This document shows, piece by piece, positions 1 to 7,190 of a stretch of 32,902 nt of DNA. Below the pieces are notes generated by a model. It saw only the letters and a program-made list of their open reading frames with translations, had not been told where the DNA came from and ran no database searches. Source of the DNA: Ectothiorhodospiraceae bacterium (GTDB taxonomy: Bacteria; Pseudomonadota; Gammaproteobacteria; Nitrococcales; Aquisalimonadaceae); the NCBI GenBank assembly GCA_020831845.1, contig JAFIFV010000034.1, positions 1 through 32,902 of the forward strand. Direction: 5' to 3'. Positions within the stretch are counted from its first letter, which is position 1, and each line of letters starts with the position of its first letter. Position numbers and translations under genes: made by a program.

Positions 1-194
1 GCCCCCGTGGGGGGCGCGGCCGCCGGCGGGGCCCGCCCCCCCGCCTCCACATCCTCGGAGGAGGCGATGCCGGTGCGAGCAAGGATCTCGCCGGTGGCCG
101 GCTCGGTCACCGGCGCATCGCCGCCTCGGCTGCGCTTCCACGAGCCGGAATAGATCTGCGCGTACCACGGTTGCGTCACTGTGTTATCAGTCAT
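1..194 (-). CDS. Aldehyde dehydrogenase, benzaldehyde-dehydrogenase-like, N-terminal part only
   Basis: This is the first ~64 codons of an NAD(P)-dependent aldehyde dehydrogenase, cut by the window start. The N-terminus reads MTDNTVTQPWYAQIYSGSWK and continues with a V-T-E-P-A-T-G-E-I-L stretch, the usual ALDH entry (NPATGE-like) as found in benzaldehyde and vanillin dehydrogenases. The ATG at 194 lies 31 bp downstream of the stop codon of the GMC oxidoreductase, so both are probably one transcript: the oxidoreductase would make an aldehyde and this enzyme oxidise it to the acid. The catalytic Cys and Glu lie outside the window, so the aromatic specificity is a guess from N-terminal similarity and context. 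The last ~18 codons before the edge translate to an improbable Gly/Pro/Ala run, which suggests base errors at the contig end. Confidence 0.75.
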   Translation of the reverse strand, partial: MTDNTVTQPWYAQIYSGSWKRSRGGDAPVTEPATGEILARTGIASSEDVEAGGRAPPAAAPPTG

Positions 195-225
195 TGTTCG
201 GTTGTCCCGTTGGTCGTGTCCTTGA

Positions 226-1971
226 TCAGGCCTGCTGGAGAATCTCGGCCATGCGCTCGCCGATGATGACGCAGGGCATCATGGTGTTGCCGGTGGTCAC
301 CGTGGGCATGATGGAACCGTCCGCGACACGCAGCCCGTCGATCCCGCGGACGCGGAGCTGGCCGTCCACGACGGATTGCTCGTCACGCCCCATTTTTGCG
401 GTACAGGTCTGGTGCCAGTAGGTGCCAGAGGCGTCGCGGATGAAGTCCTCCAGCGCCCGTCCGCGCAGGCGGCCCGGCATGATCTCCCGTTTCACGAATT
501 CACGCATCTCCGGCGCGTTGCCGATTTCCCGGCAAAGCTCCACGGCCCGCACCAGGGCTCGCATATCCTGCGGGTCCGACAGGAAATCGGAGTGGATCAC
601 CGGCGCCTCGTCAGGGTTCGCCGAGCGGAGCTGGATGCGGCCGCGGCTCTCCGGACGCACCAGACCCGGTGCGATGGTCCAGCCCGATTCCGGCATATCG
701 AAGTACCGTGCCGTGACGTCGTTCGTGAACGGCACCTCGATCTGGAACGGCTGGAGGTCAGGCGTCGGGAGCGAGGCATCGCTCTTCCAGAAGAAGGTGC
801 ACTCCGCCAGGTTGTTACGTGGCGGCTGGGCGCGGCCTTCCGGGTATTCCCAGATGCACCCGCCCACGAGGATATGATCCTGGAAGTTGCGACCGACACC
901 GGGCAGATGCTGAACTGTCCGGATACCGTGGCGGGACAGCTCGCTCTGGTCACCGATGCCGGAGAGCATCAGCACCTTGGGCGTGTTGATTGCCCCCATG
1001 GACAGGATGACCTCGTTGCCGGCGCGAATGCGGCGGCGTTGATCCTGCCAGATGAATTCGATGCCGACGGCGCGCCGGCCTTCAAGGACTACGCGCTGGA
1101 CATGCGCGCCGGTCAGCAGTGTGAGGTTGGGCTGGTCCAGCCACGGGTGGAGATAGCAGGCGGCAACGCTGTGGCGGCGGCCGTCCTTGATGGCGACGTT
1201 GGCTATGGCGCAGCCGCCGTCGCCCTCCATCATGGCGCCGTTGTGGTCGTCGTAGGCCGGAATGCCGATGCCGTCCGCAGCCTTCACCATTGCCGGCGCG
1301 ATCGGGTTCGGATCAGGGGCCGACTGCACGTGGAACAGGCCGCCCTTGCCGCGGTAGTCGGGGTCGTCCGGTCCCTGCCAGTCCTCGATGCGTTTGTAGA
1401 TCTCCAGGATGTGCGCGTAGCTCCACGCGTCATCGCCGGCTGCCTGGGCCCAGCCATCGTAATCGTTGCGGTGGCCCCGGACGTAGGCCATCACGTTGAT
1501 GCTGCTGCCGCCACCGATCACTCTGCCCATGGACAGTGGCAGCACGCGGCCGTCCAGCGCTGCATTGGGTTCTGACATGAAGCCCCAGTCGCGCTCCGTC
1601 CCCAGATTGGTGGGCCACTGGGCGGGCTCGGTGATGTTGGGCAGATCGTCGTTGCCGCCTGCCTCCAGCAGCAGCACGCGCACATCCGGGTTCTCCGCCA
1701 GGCGGCGCGCCACCACCGCGCCGGAGGAGCCGGCGCCGCAGACAATGTAGTCGTAGTGCCCGGAAAGGTTTTCCGCCAATCGCTTCTGATTGGCATTGAT
1801 GGCCTCTGCGCGGTTGGCCAGCAGGCCGGCGGCGGTCATCGACAGGCCCAGGCCCGCCATGACTTTCAGGAACGTGCGACGATTGATCTGGCCTGACATC
1901 AGGGCCAGTTCCAGGCGATTGATCCGCTCGCCCTGCTCAAGGTCGTTTCCGGGGCTTTTCGGTCTCTTCAT
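226..1971 (-). CDS. GMC family FAD-dependent alcohol oxidoreductase with Tat signal
   Basis: A 581-residue choline-dehydrogenase/alcohol-oxidase family flavoprotein that should oxidise an alcohol to an aldehyde. The N-terminus carries a twin-arginine motif (N-R-R-T-F-L-K, residues 30-36) followed by a hydrophobic segment ending near A-N-R-A-E-A, so it is probably exported folded. The FAD-binding Rossmann motif is D-Y-I-V-C-G-A-G-S-S-G. The GMC signature G-R-V-I-G-G-G-S-S-I-N follows. The catalytic histidine segment is S-G-T-Y-W-H-Q, and the C-terminal flavin motif contains T-T-G-N-T-M-M-P. The ATG at 1971 is preferred over an in-frame extension to 2253 because GGAGGAGA sits just upstream and the Tat signal then lies near the N-terminus. 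A sigma-54 promoter lies upstream and the partial ALDH gene follows. The substrate is unknown; aromatic or aliphatic alcohols are both possible. Confidence 0.88.
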   Translation of the reverse strand: MKRPKSPGNDLEQGERINRLELALMSGQINRRTFLKVMAGLGLSMTAAGLLANRAEAINANQKRLAENLSGHYDYIVCGAGSSGAVVARRLAENPDVRVLLLEAGGNDDLPNITEPAQWPTNLGTERDWGFMSEPNAALDGRVLPLSMGRVIGGGSSINVMAYVRGHRNDYDGWAQAAGDDAWSYAHILEIYKRIEDWQGPDDPDYRGKGGLFHVQSAPDPNPIAPAMVKAADGIGIPAYDDHNGAMMEGDGGCAIANVAIKDGRRHSVAACYLHPWLDQPNLTLLTGAHVQRVVLEGRRAVGIEFIWQDQRRRIRAGNEVILSMGAINTPKVLMLSGIGDQSELSRHGIRTVQHLPGVGRNFQDHILVGGCIWEYPEGRAQPPRNNLAECTFFWKSDASLPTPDLQPFQIEVPFTNDVTARYFDMPESGWTIAPGLVRPESRGRIQLRSANPDEAPVIHSDFLSDPQDMRALVRAVELCREIGNAPEMREFVKREIMPGRLRGRALEDFIRDASGTYWHQTCTAKMGRDEQSVVDGQLRVRGIDGLRVADGSIMPTVTTGNTMMPCVIIGERMAEILQQA

Positions 1972-2175
1972 GGGATCTCCTCCGTTGGGAAGTGTCGAAG
2001 AACTCACATGGACCCCAGCCTCTGAGGGCGGCCGGATCGCCCCTGACCTTGTTGCAAGCCACGAACGAAGCGATTTCTGGCCCAACTGTGTGAATACTTC
2101 CGCGTTTCCCTTGTTGTATTGTAGAAATGGCTCCGGTCGCGGCGGTTCGGCCATCCCCGGATCCAGGAAGCGAAC

Positions 2176-2191
2176 AGCAAAACACGTACCA
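2176..2191 (-). promoter_or_regulatory. Sigma-54 (-24/-12) promoter for the GMC/ALDH operon
   Basis: Read on the minus strand the site is TGGTACGTGTTTTGCT. It matches the RpoN consensus TGGYACR-N4-TTGCW at every defined position, and the invariant GG and GC are separated by 10 bp. Transcription would start near 2165, giving a leader of about 195 nt before the GMC start at 1971. The neighbouring divergent gene encodes a sigma-54 activator with an intact GAFTGA loop, which supports the call. Confidence 0.8.
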
Positions 2192-2256
2192 CGCCGCAGA
2201 TTGGCGGTACGCCACGCCAGACAGGACGGCACAGAAGAAAAATCGGCAGGCAAAGC

Positions 2257-2291
2257 GTCTCATTTTGAGACCCGCGGTCTCAGAGTGCGCC
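2257..2291. promoter_or_regulatory. Putative activator-binding sites (UAS) for the AcoR-type regulator
   Basis: A perfect inverted repeat GTCTCA-TTT-TGAGAC spans 2257-2271. A second copy with an intact left arm (GTCTCA, 2277-2282) and a degenerate right arm (TGCGCC, 4 of 6 matching) spans 2277-2291. The two sites are 20 bp apart start to start, about two helical turns, so they lie on one face of the DNA. They sit 65-100 bp upstream of the -24 element, the usual place for enhancer sites of sigma-54 activators. They also lie 44-78 bp upstream of the activator gene, so autoregulation is possible. Assignment to this regulator is inference. Confidence 0.6.
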
Positions 2292-2334
2292 GGCGCGGAA
2301 GCCGAATGTCGGTTCATCATGGTGGAGGAGTCCT

Positions 2335-4215
2335 GTGAACAAGGCATCAGTCTATTTCCCCCAGCGCCTGCGCAGGGCGCGGCAGTTGTTCTTCGAGCGG
2401 TTAAGCGCGCCTGTCGAGCTGGTGGAGGCGCCCATACTGCGTTCCTGGCAGCGTTGCCTGGAACAAGGTCGTGGGGAAAGCGACGCTGCGGATATGACGC
2501 CGGTTGCGCGGGCCGCGGTGACGCGGCTGCTGGATCGCAACCGCGTGCTGATTGATGCCGCGACGCCCGAGCTGGAGCGGCTTGCCAAGGTGGTGGAAGG
2601 GGCGGGCTGCGGTGTGCTGCTAACCGATAACCGAGGTTTCGCCCTGTTGGTGCTGGGCTCCCTGCAGCGGCGGGATGCGTTGATGCGTCAGGCATTCCGG
2701 CCCGGCGTGGAGCTATCGGAACGGGCCATCGGGACCAGCGCAATGTCGGTGGCGATGGTCGAACAGCGGCCAGCCCGGGTGTTTGGTGCCGAGCATTATC
2801 TGGCGCAGAACCGGGTCTTCCACTGCGTGGCAGCGCCTATTCACGATCCCGGCGGCGAGCTGGTCGGGGTGGTGGACATCACGCGAGACGCCTCCACCAA
2901 TGCTACGGTGGCTTTGCGCCTGGTGACGGAGTGTGCGCGGTTGATCGAACGGCGGCTGTTCGCACGGCTGCATTGCCGGATGATGCTGGAGTTCGACTGG
3001 CAGGCGCCCGGCTGTTCGGACGCACCGGCCTCGCTGCTGGCCTTGGGCGAGGACGGAGAGATTATCGGTGCGAATCGCCAGGCGCGGATGATGCTGGATC
3101 TTTCGGACACCAGTGAAGCCGGATACTCGGACATATTCAACGGCAGCTTTGCGGAGCTGGAGCAGGCGGCCAGACGTGGTGACGAGTGCGTGGCGTTGCG
3201 CTTGCAGTCGGGTTTCGAATACCTGGCCCGGGTGGGTGCCCCGGCCCGCGCCCGCGGCGCGCACCTTTCGACGGCGTTCGAGGCAGGTGCCGAGCCGACG
3301 GCGCCAAGGCCTCCGGACTTCGGAGACCCCGGCATCGAGTACGAGCTGCAACTTGCCGCCCGCGCATACCGCGCACAGTTGCCGATTCTCATCACCGGGG
3401 AAACCGGTACCGGGAAGGAAGTGGCGTCTCGCTTCCTTCACGCAAGCGGCCCCGCGGCCAATGGTCCGTTCGTGGCGCTGAACTGTGCCGCGATACCGGA
3501 AACCCTGATCGAGGCCGAACTGTTCGGCTACGTGGACGGGGCATTCACCGGTGCGCGCAAGGGTGGGGCGAAAGGCAAGATCGCCTCCGCCGAGGGCGGC
3601 ACGCTGTTCCTGGACGAGATCGGCGACATGCCGCTGCAGTTGCAGGCCCGGTTGTTGCGCGTGCTGGAGAATCAGGAAGTTGTTCCGGTCGGCGGCCTGG
3701 TCCCCCAGCGGGTCGCGTTTCAGCTGATCTGCGCTACCCATCGCGAGCTGGATGCGCGCTGCCGTGAGAACGCGTTCCGGACGGATCTGCTGTATCGCAT
3801 TCGCGGTGCCCAGGTCCGGCTGCCGCCGTTGAGTCGGCGGCCGCATCTGGGCGCACTGGTGGACGCCCTGGTTCAGGACCTGGGTTCCGCGCGGCACTAC
3901 CTGACCGCCGCCGCCCGCGACACCTTGCTTGCTCACACCTGGCCGGGGAACACGCGCGAGCTGCGCAACGTGATCCGCTATGCCATGGCCATGTCCGACG
4001 ATGGCAGGATCGATATCCAGCACTTGCCCGCGGAGCTCAGGGGGCAGGAGCCGTTGTGCGAGTCTCCCGGCGCTGAGAGTGTGGCCGGTTCACTGAAGGA
4101 ACTGGAGCGAGTGGCCATCGAGAGTGCGTTGCAGGCCGCAAATGGGCGCGTGGCAGAAGCGGCCAGACAGCTGGGGATCAGCCGTGCGACATTGTATCGC
4201 CGCATGAAGCGCTGA
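2335..4215 (+). CDS. AcoR-type sigma-54-dependent transcriptional activator
   Basis: A 626-residue enhancer-binding protein. Order of domains: an N-terminal GAF-type sensor region (about 80-200), a PAS-like stretch (about 230-255, D-G-E-I-I-G-A-N), the AAA+ sigma-54 interaction domain (about 325-545) and a Fis-type helix-turn-helix at the extreme C-terminus (E-A-A-R-Q-L-G-I-S-R-A-T-L-Y-R-R). Walker A is GETGTGKE near residue 354, the sigma-54 contact loop is GAFTGA near 402, and Walker B is G-G-T-L-F-L-D-E. It therefore has all parts needed for activation and has no receiver domain, so a small ligand rather than a kinase should control it. GTG at 2335 is chosen because GGAGGAG lies 4 nt upstream. 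It is divergent from the GMC/ALDH operon, its likely target; the alcohol or its oxidation product is the plausible effector. Confidence 0.93.
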   Translation: MNKASVYFPQRLRRARQLFFERLSAPVELVEAPILRSWQRCLEQGRGESDAADMTPVARAAVTRLLDRNRVLIDAATPELERLAKVVEGAGCGVLLTDNRGFALLVLGSLQRRDALMRQAFRPGVELSERAIGTSAMSVAMVEQRPARVFGAEHYLAQNRVFHCVAAPIHDPGGELVGVVDITRDASTNATVALRLVTECARLIERRLFARLHCRMMLEFDWQAPGCSDAPASLLALGEDGEIIGANRQARMMLDLSDTSEAGYSDIFNGSFAELEQAARRGDECVALRLQSGFEYLARVGAPARARGAHLSTAFEAGAEPTAPRPPDFGDPGIEYELQLAARAYRAQLPILITGETGTGKEVASRFLHASGPAANGPFVALNCAAIPETLIEAELFGYVDGAFTGARKGGAKGKIASAEGGTLFLDEIGDMPLQLQARLLRVLENQEVVPVGGLVPQRVAFQLICATHRELDARCRENAFRTDLLYRIRGAQVRLPPLSRRPHLGALVDALVQDLGSARHYLTAAARDTLLAHTWPGNTRELRNVIRYAMAMSDDGRIDIQHLPAELRGQEPLCESPGAESVAGSLKELERVAIESALQAANGRVAEAARQLGISRATLYRRMKR

Positions 4216-4230
4216 GCCGGCACTGCTGTC

Positions 4231-4449
4231 TCAGGACAACTCCGCTTCGGCGCGCTCAAACCAGGTGATGACCTTGCGCAGGTGTTCCTCACCGTAGCGT
4301 TTGCGGAACCGGCGCGTTTCCTCGCGGCTGTTATCTCGCCAGACGGACAGACGCTCGCGTACGTAATCCGCTGTCAACGGCTGGCGGCATTCCACTTTGA
4401 TGCAATGTTTCCAGGCCTCGTAGCTATCAGGGATGGGAGCGGTTTCCAT
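4231..4449 (-). CDS. Small hypothetical protein downstream of DUF1826 gene
   Basis: A 72-residue, charged, soluble protein of unrecognised function. It begins METAPIPDSYEAWKHCIKVE and contains two cysteines within the first 22 residues (Cys16, Cys21) and an Arg/Glu-rich helical second half with conserved-looking aromatic residues (W-R-D, R-Y-G, W-F-E). The start lies 6 bp after the DUF1826 stop codon, with a GGAG inside the end of that gene, so the two are almost certainly cotranscribed and probably coupled. Through the upstream Zur-like box it would be made under zinc limitation. No transmembrane segment or signal peptide is visible. A reading frame kept intact in an operon with a good ribosome site supports it being real; the function is not known to me. 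Confidence 0.72.
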   Translation of the reverse strand: METAPIPDSYEAWKHCIKVECRQPLTADYVRERLSVWRDNSREETRRFRKRYGEEHLRKVITWFERAEAELS

Positions 4450-4455
4450 AGGCGA

Positions 4456-5106
4456 TTACTCCGGTGCGGCGTCAAGGCATACCAGCACCCGGCTCCAGCC
4501 GCTGCCGGTCAGTGGCGGCGAGCGGTGCACGAGCGCATTGTGTTCCTCGCCGGGGAAGCGGGCGCCCTTCATGATTCCCACCCAGTAGGGCTGGAACCCG
4601 GAGGGGGTTCCCTGCCGGATGATGGCCTCATTCGGCTGCCCGCAGCCCAGCGCGGCGCGGTTGACCTGCGCGTTGTCCAGATACTCCGTGCCCGGCCCGC
4701 GGTAGGTGCAGAGCAGGCGCAGGTGGGTGCGATCCACATGAAAGCGTGTGCAGCCGTCGTCCGCCAGCGTTTCCAGTCGCAGCGTGATCGGGCGCCCTTC
4801 CGCCAGCCGGTGGAACGTGTCGAGCAGGTGCGCGATGTCCTCGATCCACCGGCGGAACCGGTGCGCACCAAGGCCCCGCTCTTCCAGCACCGAGGCGCAG
4901 TCGGCTCGGACCGTTTCCGGGGAGGTTCTGCGACGGACGTCCGGCAAGGCCGAGGCGCCCAGCGCCAGCAGTTCCCGCTCCACCTCCGCGACAGGGGGGC
5001 GCTGCCATAGCGCCAGGTTGACCCCTGGTGCGAACACCGATGCCAGGCCGTCGATGGTTGAGCAGAACTGCCGGGAGGATGGGGGAGCCATGGAGGGCTG
5101 CAACAT
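4456..5106 (-). CDS. DUF1826 domain-containing protein, putative Zur-regulated
   Basis: A protein of about 216 residues covered by the DUF1826 family. Visible family traits are the central segment with H-V-D-R-T-H-L-R and Y-R-G-P-G-T-E-Y, and the C-terminal F-P-G-E-E-H-N-A-L-V-H-R-S-P motif, with several His/Asp/Glu residues that could bind metal. DUF1826 genes of Proteobacteria are known to occur in zinc-limitation regulons, often with COG0523 GTPases; the biochemical role is unknown. ATG at 5106 is preferred because AGG then lies 8 nt upstream; ATG at 5112 is also possible but only 2 nt from the AGG. A Zur-type palindrome begins about 30 bp upstream. The protein has no signal peptide and should be cytoplasmic. 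No COG0523 gene is present in this window. Confidence 0.82.
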   Translation of the reverse strand: MLQPSMAPPSSRQFCSTIDGLASVFAPGVNLALWQRPPVAEVERELLALGASALPDVRRRTSPETVRADCASVLEERGLGAHRFRRWIEDIAHLLDTFHRLAEGRPITLRLETLADDGCTRFHVDRTHLRLLCTYRGPGTEYLDNAQVNRAALGCGQPNEAIIRQGTPSGFQPYWVGIMKGARFPGEEHNALVHRSPPLTGSGWSRVLVCLDAAPE

Positions 5107-5136
5107 GAACATGACCTGAAATAGCCTGAATGTATA

Positions 5137-5153
5137 TTGTTATATCATAACAA
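5137..5153. promoter_or_regulatory. Zur-box-like palindrome
   Basis: The sequence TTGTTATATCATAACAA is a perfect inverted repeat (7-bp arms TTGTTAT/ATAACAA, 3-bp centre). Its inner 15 bp differ from the gammaproteobacterial Zur operator form TGTTATAWTATAACA at one position. It lies about 25-30 bp upstream of the DUF1826 start, where bound repressor would block transcription, and 133 bp upstream of the divergent metalloprotease gene. The surrounding ~25 bp are unusually AT-rich for this genome. Confidence 0.75.
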
Positions 5154-5286
5154 ATCATGAGTGATCGATACCCTTCTCGGCACAGCCGATGTGAGAGCCG
5201 GGTTCGCAATACTGTGATGCGTGCCGCCGTAGACGGTGATGTCTCCCGATACGCTCTTCCGGAATCACGGGAAGGGCATTGGGGAT

Positions 5287-6009
5287 ATGACACGTCGAGC
5301 TACCGCATATCTGCTGGCCGCATGGCTGATTGCGATGGCATCTGTCGGACAGGTTCTGGCGGGCATTGACGGGCGTGGTGACGGCTTCCGCCTGCTGCAG
5401 CTCTCGGGGCATTACCTGAAATGGGGGCGTCCGGAGCCGGGTACGGGGGCGACGGTGAGCTATGCCTTTGTCGAGCAGCCTGTGCAACTGGAGGAGGCCC
5501 GCAACTGCGGGCGCATGGTCTCCATGGATGTGCTCGCCTCTCTCTCCGGCCTCACCCGCACGCAGATAGCCGAGGAAACCCGTGCGGCTTTCCAGGCCTG
5601 GGAAGCGGTGGCCGATATCCGTTTCTTGTCGGAGGATGACCCCGGCCGGGCGGACATCCTGATCGGCGCCCAGCAGCAGCCGCTGGGCCGTGCGTTTGCC
5701 AACGTGACCTACCATTCCGAGGGTGTGGCCGGGGTGCGCCGCATCCGCCAGTCGCTGATCTGCCTGAACCCCCAGCAAGCCTGGAAGGTGGGGTTCGATG
5801 GCGATACCGATGTCTACGATCTGCGGTACACGCTGATTCACGAGATCGGGCATGCCATCGGTCTGAACCACGCCGGCCCTGAAGGCCAGATCATGTCATT
5901 CCGCTATCAGGAAGAATTCCGCACGCCGCAAGCCGGTGATATTCGTGGGGCAGCGATGCTGTACGGGCCTGCACGGGAGGAGCGGCTGGCCGAGGGGAGC
6001 GGGCGCTAG
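5287..6009 (+). CDS. Secreted matrixin-like zinc metalloprotease
   Basis: A 240-residue precursor with an N-terminal signal peptide (MTRRATAYLLAAWLIAMASV, then G-Q-V-L-A-G). The C-terminal half holds the metzincin zinc site H-E-I-G-H-A-I-G-L-N-H (first His near residue 185) with the Glu general base. An I-M-S-F-R-Y Met-turn follows, so all catalytic elements of a matrixin-like peptidase are present. The region before it (A-F-Q-A-W-E, then A-D-I-L-I-G) resembles the matrix metalloprotease fold. The mature protein would be periplasmic or extracellular with no extra binding domain. ATG at 5287 is chosen over 5236 because GGGG lies 5 nt upstream and the signal peptide then starts correctly. It is divergent from the Zur-box operon; control by the same operator is possible but the distance makes it uncertain. 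Confidence 0.85.
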   Translation: MTRRATAYLLAAWLIAMASVGQVLAGIDGRGDGFRLLQLSGHYLKWGRPEPGTGATVSYAFVEQPVQLEEARNCGRMVSMDVLASLSGLTRTQIAEETRAAFQAWEAVADIRFLSEDDPGRADILIGAQQQPLGRAFANVTYHSEGVAGVRRIRQSLICLNPQQAWKVGFDGDTDVYDLRYTLIHEIGHAIGLNHAGPEGQIMSFRYQEEFRTPQAGDIRGAAMLYGPAREERLAEGSGR

Positions 6010-6017
6010 CTGCCGCT

Positions 6018-7190
6018 TCAGACCCCTGCGCGTCGCAGGAACGGCAGCAGATGACGCAGCACGGCGTCCGGCCGCTCCTGCTGCACCCAGTGGCCCGCAC
6101 CCTCAAGCAGATGGCAACCCAGCATCTGGGTGCAGGTGCTCCGCTGCATGTGCTCGAAGACGCCTGGTGTCTGGTGGATCCCCCAGTCGGCGGTACCGGC
6201 GATAAAGCAGGACGGGACATCCAGGCGCTTTCCACTATAGAGCCTCAGTTCCTGCTGATAAGCCGGGTTCCCGCCGGCCCGGTACCAGTGAAGGCCACCC
6301 TGGAATCCGGTTTGCGCGTAAATGTCGCTGTAGACCCGCAATTCCTCTTCGGTCAGCCAGCGGCAGGCAGCTACGGCTTCCGGTCCGGGCATGAACGGCT
6401 CCACGGTCTCCGGCATGGTCTTGTCCAGTTCCATGACGTAGTACTGCGGAAGTCGGGCGAACTCCCCGGCGGAGGCATCCCTCAGGGGCTCGGGGTGGTT
6501 GCCTTCCCCGTCGGCGCTCTTCACGTGGAAGTAGGCGCGCAGAAAGGCGTGCATGCCCTGTCGGCAATGCAGCATGTCGCCATTGGCCTCCGGCGTGCTG
6601 TTGTACCATTGATAATGCTTTCGTGGCGGGTCCAGCGCCGCCAGATCCTCGTGCAGGCGTTGCCTATCGGTGGGTGGCGGCGTCTGCGATGAGGAGGACT
6701 CGGCAGGCAGGGGAAACGCCGGCGGCCCCGCGAACGGCGCGCTCATCAGCACCACCGAGCGGAACAGATCGGGCCGGATCAGGCCGCAATAGCCGGCGAC
6801 GGGAGAGCCGAAATCGTGCCCCACCACCGCTGCCGCTGACCGATAGCCCAGCGCGCGCAGCAGGCCGACCACATCCGCCACCAGGTTCTGCATGCGGTAC
6901 TGGGCGATGTCGCTGTCGTAGCGGTCGTCCCAACCGCCGGTCAGTCCGTAGCCGCGCTGGTCGGGAGCGATGACATGGTAGCCGGCTTGCGCCAGTGGTA
7001 GCAGTACCTTGCGCCAGGTGTATGCCAGTTCCGGGAAGCCGTGGAGGAGCACGATGCAGGGCCTGTCGGGCGTCTCGAAGCCCGCCTCCAGCACGTACAT
7101 CCGCAGGCCGTTGCCGTTGTCCACCCGGCGGCTCCGGACCCCGCTCGGTAGCAAGTCCGGATTGATCCCGCCGTCGATCACTGTCTGCAT
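6018..7190 (-). CDS. Alpha/beta hydrolase, epoxide-hydrolase-like
   Basis: A 390-residue alpha/beta hydrolase. The oxyanion motif H-G-F-P-E is at residues 50-54 and the nucleophile elbow is G-H-D-F-G-S with Asp126, as in epoxide hydrolases and haloalkane/haloacid dehalogenases rather than serine esterases. Lid tyrosines that could protonate an epoxide are visible in Q-Y-Y-V-M-E and H-W-Y-R-A-G-G-N, and the catalytic His lies in G-A-G-H-W-V-Q near the C-terminus. These traits favour an epoxide hydrolase; a dehalogenase role cannot be excluded. The ATG at 7190 shares one base with the stop codon of the acyl-CoA ligase (TGATG), so translation is coupled. It is the last gene of the ACAD-ligase-hydrolase operon. 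The end meets the convergent metalloprotease gene 8 bp away. Confidence 0.85.
   Translation of the reverse strand: MQTVIDGGINPDLLPSGVRSRRVDNGNGLRMYVLEAGFETPDRPCIVLLHGFPELAYTWRKVLLPLAQAGYHVIAPDQRGYGLTGGWDDRYDSDIAQYRMQNLVADVVGLLRALGYRSAAAVVGHDFGSPVAGYCGLIRPDLFRSVVLMSAPFAGPPAFPLPAESSSSQTPPPTDRQRLHEDLAALDPPRKHYQWYNSTPEANGDMLHCRQGMHAFLRAYFHVKSADGEGNHPEPLRDASAGEFARLPQYYVMELDKTMPETVEPFMPGPEAVAACRWLTEEELRVYSDIYAQTGFQGGLHWYRAGGNPAYQQELRLYSGKRLDVPSCFIAGTADWGIHQTPGVFEHMQRSTCTQMLGCHLLEGAGHWVQQERPDAVLRHLLPFLRRAGV

Noticed and set aside
376..1575. 399-codon plus-strand open frame opposite the GMC gene
   Set aside because: It is the antisense shadow of a well-supported GMC oxidoreductase in high-G+C DNA; its translation is Val/Ala/His-rich and matches nothing.
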